Origin: Cerioporus squamosus
Taxonomy: Eukaryota; Basidiomycota; Agaricomycetes; Polyporales; Polyporaceae
Length of the DNA: 13,781 nucleotides
NCBI GenBank assembly: GCA_022592435.1
Contig: JABYQS010000762.1
Location: 1-13,781, forward strand
Direction of reading: 5' to 3'
The notes below the pieces were generated by a model that did not search any database, was not told the origin of the DNA, and saw nothing but the letters and a program-made list of their open reading frames with translations. Of this stretch, positions 1 to 7,082 are shown piece by piece (positions within the stretch are counted from its first letter, which is position 1; every line of letters starts with the position of its first letter). The position numbers and the translations under genes were made by a program.

Positions 1-1
1 C

Positions 2-46
2 CGCACGCTCGTGTCGCTGTTGCGACAGTACAATGACCTCCTGTGA
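2..46 (+). CDS. Possible 3' end of an upstream gene (partial)
   Basis: From the left edge, one plus-strand frame reads RTLVSLLRQYNDLL and then TGA at 44-46. Third codon positions are mostly G or C, as in the confirmed genes here, and the peptide looks like an amphipathic C-terminus. No start, domain or splice site lies inside the window, so the family cannot be named. A 14-codon open frame at a window edge can arise by chance, so this is only a hint that a plus-strand gene enters from the left. Confidence 0.3.
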   Translation, partial: RTLVSLLRQYNDLL

Positions 47-2230
47 GCGACCAGGCAGCTCGCCACCCCTGTGAAGCCGCGCGCCACAAAGTCGCCAGCT
101 TGTTCCCTAGCAAGGGAGTACGTCCCTTCTCCCTTCCGGCACGGAAGACAGGAATCCAGAGCCTGCCACCGGGCGTCCCGCTTCCTGCGCCATGGCTAGA
201 CTCTCGTCCCCCTGCGCGACAATCACACTGCTTCTGACAATTTACCTTCCGGATGTCCTCTACCGCTACAGCGACTCGGTCCCGCCCCCCGAACGTGTCC
301 GAAATTTACGGTGTGGTAATTGAGCTACCACGCCGTGTTCGCGTGGTGTCAGCGTCGGGCAGTAGGCAAAGAATAGCCTGCGAGCTGCTGTCTCCCCGCT
401 GACCGTTGTCCATTAACGCCTGCTTCATCGCTGATGTATTGACAGGAGGCGAGCTGCCGCGGTAGACTGGCTATTGACACGTGCTCGCTGTCGATTGTAC
501 GCATTGACACAGCCGTCCCTGAGACATGTTGCCGCCGTGGCTGAGACTCGTTGGTTGTTCACAGGTGCCTGCTTGTCCCAGGATGACGCCTCGAATGAAC
601 CATAATAGGACCGACCAGTCACCTTGCTGCGGCGTCTACGAGTGGCTACTACCCTCGCGAGGCGGTACGGAGCATGACTCGGAAGTACGACGGCATCGTC
701 TCGAGCGAGCGACTCTATAGCCCGGATATATGGTACAATCCTCTTTTTCACCAGCGACTTGTTCCCAAGACTCACCAGTCCTCTCCCGACCACAATACAG
801 ATCCTTCTCGCGGAGACAGCGATGCTACACCAATTAGCACGGCGATGTCACCTACAGACCGCTGGACAAAGGAACCTATGTCCGGACCGACATCGGTACG
901 ATGTCTAACCATCACTGGACATAGGCGCTTCCTCTCGCATCCCTGGGTAAAAATCTTCATCCGCTCGCGGCGTACTGCACGCCGGAAGATCGATCAAGCT
1001 CGGCGCCCACGACGACTCGGAATGGTCGGCGAACTCAATCGACCTCCGGCCTGGCCTTACAACGGTGCATGGTGCTGCGCGATCTTCTGCACGCAGGCGT
1101 CGACAGCACTGCTAGTCCTCTTCAAGCTTAGCATTCCGGCTTGCTAGCCAAATCTTGAAGATAATGCATGGCATCCAAAGGCGCTACGCCCGCGCAGATC
1201 ACTGCTACAGTGAGCGGTGGGCACTCGCGCCGCCCAGTGGCGGCTCCAACCCACCATGGTCGTCAAGTGGGGACAATTCGTCGATTGCGCCGCTGGTTCC
1301 TGGACGACGACGCCGGGCTACTCCATAGAGACCGGTGGCTATCGACACGGTCGTCATCGAGCCCCGCGCTAGCTCTCGAGCGCGGAGGTTGCCCCGCACG
1401 TCCTGACGCAGCCTATCCGTCGAACGGTGCTGGAAGGATCCGGGCAGCGGTCTCAAGCTCTCATGCACCCCGCTATGGCTGCTGGCGACACACGATGTCA
1501 AGGGTGCTCCTTTCGTTAGGCCCAGCTGTCAAGGCTGCTCCAGCGACAGAAGACGACGTGGAAGTCGCAGATCTGCGGGGCACCCCGGCAGACGGCCAGC
1601 GGCACGGGGGCCAGGTATGGAATCGGCGGACATGGCTTCATCCGCCAGATAGAATCCCCGCTTCCCATCCTCCGCCACACCCATGACGCCCGCTGATCCC
1701 GGGCGTCCGCCTGCGGGACTCGAACACGAGAAGCCTGGGGAACCTGGGGGTCGCGGCGAGCAAGGATTGTAGGGTCCAGCAGCGTTCCCTGCCTGCTCGC
1801 GCGTGCTGCCAGTGCCATGAATACCCCGCGGCCGCCTGACCAGCAGCGCGGTGCTCTAGGCCCCTCGGCGGAAGCCTTCTTTTTGCGAGACAGCTGTCAA
1901 AGTGTATTTCTGAATGGCGAAGGTGAGCTGCGACTAATCAGAAGCTCGCCCTCCGCGTAAGTTCAAGTCCCGTCCGCCCGCGTTTGCGCCGCAAGAGGGT
2001 GAGGGCGACTTCCCGGTTCGAGTGAGTAGTCATCTCCATTGCGAGATGGCGGGGGTGGGATGCCTCGCGGACAGGCAGTCGCTGCAACTAGACTGAGAGT
2101 GTGAGTTCTGTATCCAACAACGTCTTCGATGTCACGGCGGCGGGCCGGGCAGAAGGTTCTGCATCAGGCCTTGCCATGCATCTTACAGCTTCGTGATGTG
2201 CAGAATGGTGGTCGTTTATTGCCATTACCC
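47..2230. other. Gene-poor region, no convincing coding sequence
   Basis: About 2.2 kb in which open frames exist on both strands (for example 674-1147 plus, 425-793 minus, 1168-1686 plus, 1516-1818 minus). None gives a recognisable domain, a coherent splice pattern or conserved-looking residues. Many of these frames lack an ATG or are arginine/serine-rich in the way GC-rich non-coding DNA often is. Small details: ATTGACA occurs three times within 75 nt (438-444, 473-479, 503-509), and a CACGTG palindrome lies at 478-483 overlapping the second. I see no terminal inverted repeats or transposase/reverse-transcriptase motifs; old transposon remains cannot be excluded. Confidence 0.5.
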
Positions 2231-2276
2231 ATGTAACCTAATTTATCCCAAGGATGTAACCCAATTCATCCCAAGG
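2231..2276. repeat. Imperfect tandem duplication, 2 x 23 nt
   Basis: Two adjacent 23-nt units (2231-2253 and 2254-2276) both begin ATGTAACC and end ATCCCAAGG. They differ at only two positions, both T in the first copy and C in the second. The pair lies about 60 nt beyond the 3' end of the minus-strand tRNA gene. It may be a local replication-slippage product or debris of an element that inserted near the tRNA. Confidence 0.8.
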
Positions 2277-2309
2277 ATCGTCAGTCTTGAGATGACAGAT
2301 GAAGGAGAG

Positions 2310-2314
2310 AAAAA
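2310..2314 (-). terminator. Pol III terminator of the tRNA gene
   Basis: On the minus strand a run of five T residues lies about 21 nt after the last base of the tRNA. A short T tract at this distance is the usual RNA polymerase III stop signal and supports the tRNA being a real transcription unit. Confidence 0.65.
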
Positions 2315-2335
2315 TACAACATGCTGATCCTCGAA

Positions 2336-2415
2336 TTCCCATTAGCCGACTCGAACGACTGACCTCGTCATAGCAGCATACTAGTGACGCGCTCTACCAA
2401 CTGAGCTAAACGGGA
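2336..2415 (-). tRNA. tRNA-Thr(AGT) with a 7-nt intron
   Basis: Read on the minus strand this folds into a full cloverleaf. The acceptor stem is TCCCGTT paired with AATGGGA (one G-T wobble). The D arm is GCTC-AGTTGGTA-GAGC, the anticodon stem CGTCA/TGACG, the variable loop 5 nt and the T arm AGTCG-TTCGAGT-CGGCT. The discriminator base is A. The anticodon loop has 14 instead of 7 positions: after C32, T33, AGT (34-36, plus coordinates 2380-2382) and A37 come seven extra bases (2372-2378). That is where eukaryotic nuclear tRNA introns sit. Anticodon AGT (inosine-modified) reads threonine ACN codons. A and B boxes are the internal promoter, and a T5 terminator follows. It is divergent from the bHLH gene, 135 nt from its ATG. 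CCA is not encoded, as expected in a eukaryote. Confidence 0.93.
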
Positions 2416-2550
2416 GTTAGGAGTTGTACCCACCAGCATCTGATTCTCAGACGCCGCCGAGGCGGCCGATATGGGAGAGGCCCTTGGCAGGCGGACGGGC
2501 GGGCCTTGTCCCCTGCAGCCATTTTCTCAGACGCACCGCAGCGGCCATCC

Positions 2551-4667
2551 ATGCACCCGTTCTACCCCCAGGACCCTCCTCGGGATGCTGGCGACATCTT
2601 CAATGGCGGCTCCTCGGGCTCGCAGCCCCAGCAGCAGATGAACTTCCAGCAACAGCTCGGCAGCCTTCAGCAGGTCAACATGGAGATGCTCGAAAACCTT
2701 CTCATGCAGGACTCCTCCGGGCAGCAGGGCCAACAGCAGCAGCATTCGCATGCGGCGGCGAACCCACAGGCGATGCTGGAGCATCAGGTGAAGATCAACC
2801 AACTGCAACAGCTGCAACAGTTGCAGCAGCAGATATTCCAGCAGCAGGTGCGTCTCTTTGCCCTTCTCGGATCCTGAGAGTCGGGTTGGATTACACGGAA
2901 TAAGGGAGCGGGAGGCGGGGGAAGTGCGAGAGGCTATCGTATGTGCGCACGAACGCGTATCTGACATGTAAATCCTAGCTCGAGCTGCTCAGCGGAGGTG
3001 TATCACTCTTCCCCACTCTACCCCCAGTCATGGACCGGTCCCGGGACACCCCGCAGTTTGGCTTGCCTACTCCAGGTACGTGCACATCCTCTTACGCGTG
3101 AACGCTGAGCCTCACGGCTTCCAAGCATCGTCTACCGAGCTCCGGGCGCAGCAAAATACAGACTTTGTCTCGCCTATGCTTCTCCACTCGGGCGGGGCGG
3201 CGAACATGGGCAACATGGTGCAAAATCCGGCGATGCTACCCAACTTTATACCTCAGATACCCCAGCATATGCTCCCTTCGGCGCCGCACTCGGCCCCCGC
3301 GAACATCGTCTTCCAGAGCCCCGCCTATCCTCTCCCTTCCCCTGGAGAGCTGGACATGAGCGAGCTCCCGCCATTGTCGAGCCCTATGCTTGACTCGTAC
3401 CACAATACTGCCAACTCGATGTCTTCTGCTGGCTCGTCGACGGTCACCGGTCGCGTCCGAAGTGGAACGACCGGCTCGAAACGACCGAACGCGTCGTCCA
3501 GTGGCGACGAGTCCAGCGTGACAAGCAAGCCGGCCCGCAAGCGACCCTCGCCCGCCGATAGGAATGCGACGAGCGGATCTTCTAGCAGCAAGAGGGCGAG
3601 CATGCGCGCCACTCGCTCTGCAACGTCGACGCCCCTCTTCCCGCCCACTGCGCCCTCGTCTATCAATCCAAGTCCGCAGCGCGGCGCACATGGAGTGATT
3701 GAGCATCCCGGCGACACGCCTTCGCCTCTTGACATTCCTATGCCTCCGCCTGCGCATCCCGTGTCGTCGGACGCGCCTTTGTCGGCCATCTCAAGGCCGT
3801 CTACGTCGCCGACTCCTCCTCTACCCACGTCGCCTACTTCTCCGACCGTTCCTTCGCAAGCTAGTCAAATCCAGCCGGTCACTCCTGCCACCATACTCAA
3901 ACTCGGCAGGTTAGCGGTGGGGGGCACCTCGCTCTCGCAGCTACACGACGGCGCTGCTGCGCTGAAGCAGAAGGATGGGAAGCCGAGCACGCGATCGAGC
4001 AACGGTGCGTCGTCCAAGGCAAAAGCTGCGGACAAAAACGCCGGTAGTCAACACCGACCGATCCGTCCGGGTATGTACACGTTCCATGTGCCGCATGCCG
4101 CGTCCGCTAATTTGTCTCCTAGCTGGAAACGCAGTCATGACTCCCCTCACGGCCTCACCAAGTACGCCGTTCATGCCGCCGCAAGTCCGCAAGTCGTCCC
4201 ACAAAGCTGCCGAGCAGAAGCGGCGCGACTCGCTCAAGACGTCCTTCGACGATCTGCGCGTCCTTCTCCCGCCCATTCCCCTCCCCTCTGAAGACGGCTA
4301 CCCCGACGAGCCCATCCTGCCCGGGGCGATGCCGCCGCGAGGCCCGCCCAAGGGGAACGCCGAGGGCCCGAACCGCGGCGTGAGCAAGCTGCAGCTGCTC
4401 CGCTGCGGGAACGAGTTCATCAAGGTGCTGAAGGGCCGCGTGGAGCGCCGCGACGAGGAGATCGGGCGACTGCGCGAGGAGGTGCGCCGGCTTCGGGAGC
4501 TGGTGGGCGACGAGGCTGCTGTGCTGCCCGAGGGCCAGGACATGATCGACCTCGAGCGGGATCTGGACGCGTGCGAGATCGGTGCGGGAGGGCTTGGGCG
4601 GGCGATTGCTGGAGGCCGTGCTGGATCGGTTATGGAGGGAGACTACGACGACGACGGAGACTCGTGA
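2551..4667 (+). CDS. bHLH transcription factor (class B, polyQ-rich N-terminus)
   Basis: A nuclear DNA-binding regulator is inferred. Exons: 2551-2847, 2979-3075, 3126-4070, 4123-4667, giving 627 aa. The third exon could instead begin at 3162 after TACAG, losing 12 codons in frame. The intron at 4071-4122 has GTATGT, a GCTAAT branch and CCTAG. The ATG at 2551 is the first in-frame ATG; longer open frames to the left rely on TTG. Residues 1-99 are glutamine-rich. The middle (about 130-446) is Ser/Pro/Thr-rich with a basic KPARKRP cluster near 266, a possible nuclear signal. The bHLH domain spans about 469-556. Its basic region is HKAAEQKRR with H473, E477 and R481, the class B signature for CACGTG. 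Helix 1 ends LRVLLPPI, a loop of about 35 residues follows, and helix 2 is VSKLQLLRCGNEFIKVLKG. A charged coiled-coil-like tail (about 557-580) and an acidic C-terminus follow. Family is confident; orthologue and targets are unknown. Confidence 0.9.
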
Positions 4668-5179
4668 CGGTGTTGGTGACCCGTCCGGGGGCTGCGTCTT
4701 CGGGTTTGGGTGCGTGCGTGCTTTCTCCTCGTTTTCGGGAGCGGGTTGGTAAATGTAGAATTGCTATAACTTGTATGTATCCCCGCGAATTTTATTGTGT
4801 ACTTATCGCGAGATCCAGTCGTGCATCCTGCGCCGATTGCGGGCAGTTGCTCTCCCGACGCTTCCGTGTACTTACCCGCTCATCCACGAGACCAACAGCC
4901 CGCTTCAGACGACGCCTGACGAGCATGCACCGCGTACCGTACGCATGTTCACACTTGCCTGAAGGAACTGTGAGGCGATGCTGCTTGCCCAGGTCGCGCG
5001 ATCATCTCAGCAAGTGGGCGATCACGATCCGATCGGAGATCTCCCACCGCGTGCCACGTGGCCGTTATTGTCTTGGTTTACTTACCGTAGCCGGCGGCGC
5101 CTGCAGTTGCCTCCGCCCGCCACCGTCCCGCTCAACGCTCCTCCGTCTGCGCACTGCGACGCGTTAACCCTCGGTCACC
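4668..5179. other. Intergenic region: bHLH 3' end and next gene's promoter
   Basis: This 512-nt gap holds the 3' untranslated part of the bHLH gene, which becomes AT-richer after about 4750, and the promoter of the following membrane-protein gene. Both genes are on the plus strand. No polyadenylation signal could be placed with confidence. The only recognisable regulatory motif is a CACGTG palindrome at 5055-5060. Open frames across the gap on the plus strand have no recognisable content. Confidence 0.6.
5055..5060. promoter_or_regulatory. CACGTG E-box in promoter of the 152-aa membrane protein gene
   Basis: A perfect CACGTG palindrome lies 120 nt before the ATG at 5180. CACGTG is the established target of class B bHLH proteins carrying His, Glu and Arg at the contact positions, the pattern seen in the protein encoded just upstream. 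The site is seen directly; regulation by that neighbour is inference. A 6-nt palindrome is expected by chance every few kb, and others occur at 478-483 (gene-poor) and 5626-5631 (coding). Confidence 0.35.
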
Positions 5180-5890
5180 ATGTCACAGCCTATTCCCGCG
5201 AAGCATCCGATGTGCGTATGGGGCACGCCAGTCCGCGCACGCGCAACCGCAGGCTTATCAGAGTTGCTTGCAGGTCTATTGTGTTCTTGCTGCACATCGC
5301 GCTGGATGTGCCGATGGCCGTCCAGGGATTGTGGTCGCCCCTGAATCTGCCGTTCCTGCAGATGACCAACACCACGCTCGTGTTCATCAAGGTGCGTTCT
5401 GTTTCGCGCCACGGAGCAGAAGTTCTAATTTCTGCCCCGCAGATGTACGGCGCGCTCGTCGCCGGGACGTGCATCGCGTCGCTCCTGTGCTTCGGTCTTC
5501 CTGGTACGCCCCCCGTTTCCGAACCGCCCACGGTCGATGAGAGTACCCGCTGACCGCTCACGACACCTCGCAGAGTTCCTCCCGGGCAAGCGGGCGTTGG
5601 CCATCGCGCTCTGCATCTACCACGCCACGTGCTCGACCATCCTCTTCAACGCCCCGCGGTTCATCCCTTACTCGTTCGGGGCCCTCGCAGAGTCGTACGT
5701 CTCACACGCCTAGTGCCCGAGCTTGCGGCTCACAATTCGCGTCTTTGGGGCGTGGTTTGCCAGGTATCGTGCGACGCCGGAGGTCGTCTGGGGGACGCTG
5801 CACGGCTTCCTCGGGCTGGGCTTCGCGGTGTGGTGGCAGATGACGGTGCAGATGGCCGCCATGGCGGCGCAGTTGACGAAGATGCAGTGA
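5180..5890 (+). CDS. Small four-helix membrane protein, unknown function
   Basis: Five exons (5180-5211, 5274-5391, 5443-5503, 5574-5694, 5764-5890) join in phase to give 152 aa. Introns are 62, 51, 70 and 69 nt with GTGCGT or GTACG donors; branch candidates include TTCTAATT in the second and GGCTCACA in the fourth. The ATG at 5180 sits in a good context (TCACCATGT). Hydrophobic stretches at about residues 11-30, 46-69, 75-97 and 118-139 predict four membrane helices with very short loops. Landmarks are IYHATCSTILFNAPRFIP in the third helix region and LHGFLGLGFAVWWQ in the fourth. There is no obvious signal peptide beyond the first helix, no catalytic motif and no named domain I recognise. 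It looks like a conserved fungal protein of unknown role. Its promoter holds a CACGTG site, and a likely intron follows the stop codon. The exon model is more certain than the function. Confidence 0.8.
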
Positions 5891-5908
5891 AGATTTTTTC
5901 CTGGATTT

Positions 5909-5966
5909 GTGAGTTGCTGTCCTTGGGCGCCGCGCTGATGTGCTTCTCACGCCGTTGCGTTCGCAG
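5909..5966 (+). other. Likely 3'UTR intron of the 152-aa protein gene
   Basis: Eighteen nt after the TGA at 5888-5890 a sequence begins with GTGAGT, contains CGCTGATG as a branch candidate and ends TTCGCAG. Its 58-nt length matches the coding introns of the same gene. It cannot extend the protein because the stop codon is upstream. Confidence 0.5.
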
Positions 5967-7082
5967 AGTTGCTATGATTGGGCTGTTGTATTGGAATTCA
6001 CGCTGCTGATCTATGGGATGTGCTGTTGTGGTAACGGTTGCCTCTTTTGCTGTCATGTGCATCTTCGCCCGCATCCTCGTGTGCGTCGGATTCATGGGGC
6101 TGTGATTCACCCAAGTATATTGAAGTTTGAATGCGACGACCGTTCGCCACAGCCCCGGCGTGCTCCAGGCCTACACGTCGGTCGAACCGATACCGCCCGG
6201 CCATATGAGCGGTGAGTGCCCAAGCTACCCATGCTATTCGCGTCGATCTGAACATGTTCACAGTGGCACGGTATTCCGCTGTAGCGGTGAATACCCTAAT
6301 CACCGCTCATGTGGACCCGGTGCCTAAAAGCACGGGTTCCCGCCGAGTTTGAGACAGCGTCCAGGAAACGGCGAGCACCAACGTGGTATGAGACGGTCGC
6401 GACAAGTTGCCTGTGCGAAAAGAAGAAATCTAGGCGCTCTCTACGCAGGTCATACGTGCTGATAGATGGTCGTGGGTGGGCAAGCAATGGTGGTGATATC
6501 TCCAGCCGTATGCGCGTCACCATACCACCGGGCGGTATGTTGGGGTGTACTATGGCTTGCCCTTGGCAGCATGATGGAGTTATGCTTCCAATTCCTCGAA
6601 GAGAACTGAACAAACTGCGCAACACGCATAGATGCACCCGCTTCGATCCACCACGTTCATGATCACGCCGACAGCCGTCTTGTCATCGAGCGAACTCATT
6701 GTCAAGGCAGGTGACATCGGCGCCGGCGAATACACCTCTCTACAAAGTTCAATGCTGACAGTCCTCCGCCTCTCTGCAGCCACCTACCCACCTTCCCGTA
6801 CCGCGACTACTGGTCAGGCCCAGTCTTGCATTGTACTCTGGTTCTTGGTGCCTGTCTCCTGTTCCAACCAAACAAGGACACGAAAACTCGGTGGTAATAC
6901 AACGGCTCGGTGTGGGACCGGCGGCCGCAATGCTCGGTGTCAATGCGGACGCCCCTCAAGTTCCGATCGACAGATGCATGCGGGACACACGTCGCTTGCT
7001 ATTGCGGGAGCCCCCTCCGCTGGTTCCCTCGTTTCCCCCGCCGGCTCCCTCGTACCGTGCACCGTGGAAGGCCGTGCGAGTC
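5967..7082. other. Region between convergent genes, no intact gene
   Basis: About 1.1 kb between the stop of the plus-strand membrane protein gene and the stop of the minus-strand MFS gene. It must contain both 3' untranslated regions. I see no complete gene. Three things stand out: an exon-intron-like block around 6130-6370, overlapping inverted repeats at 6205-6310, and a 46-codon minus-strand ATG frame (about 6580-6720) with no recognisable content. An inverted CATACC/GGTATG pair lies at about 6521-6539. Confidence 0.5.
6205..6310. repeat. Interlocking inverted repeats
   Basis: ATGAGCGGTGA (6205-6215) is exactly inverted as TCACCGCTCAT (6300-6310). Between them AGCGGTGA recurs at 6283-6290 and can pair with TCACCGCT (6300-6307) across a 9-nt loop. 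The same 6283-6290 strand also forms part of a competing stem in which GGTATTC (6270-6276) pairs with GAATACC (6289-6295), extended by CGCT/AGCG. Three copies of one arm therefore offer mutually exclusive folds. The gene context gives no clear role. Confidence 0.7.

Noticed and set aside
425..1818. Several open frames of 100-170 codons on both strands (for example 425-793 minus, 674-1147 plus, 1168-1686 plus, 1516-1818 minus)
   Set aside because: No recognisable domain or membrane pattern and no coherent splice context; several lack an ATG. Arginine/serine-rich frames of this length are common by chance in GC-rich DNA.
1926..1975. tRNA-like sequence with a B-box-like GTTCAAGTCCCG
   Set aside because: The bases around it do not pair as a T stem, and no D arm or matching acceptor stem could be found.
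2998..3027. Possible 30-nt intron in the bHLH gene (GTGTAT...CCCCAG)
   Set aside because: Too short for a normal spliceosomal intron, and the sequence reads through in frame without a stop, so it is kept as exon.
3236..3828. Long minus-strand frames opposite the bHLH gene
   Set aside because: They are shadows of the Ser/Pro-rich coding exon on the plus strand; arginine-rich translations with no domain.
6580..6783. Minus-strand small frame containing MSSLDDKTAVGVIMNVVDR
   Set aside because: Short, not recognisable and not linked by splice signals to any neighbour; the longer frame begins with a GTG and not an ATG.
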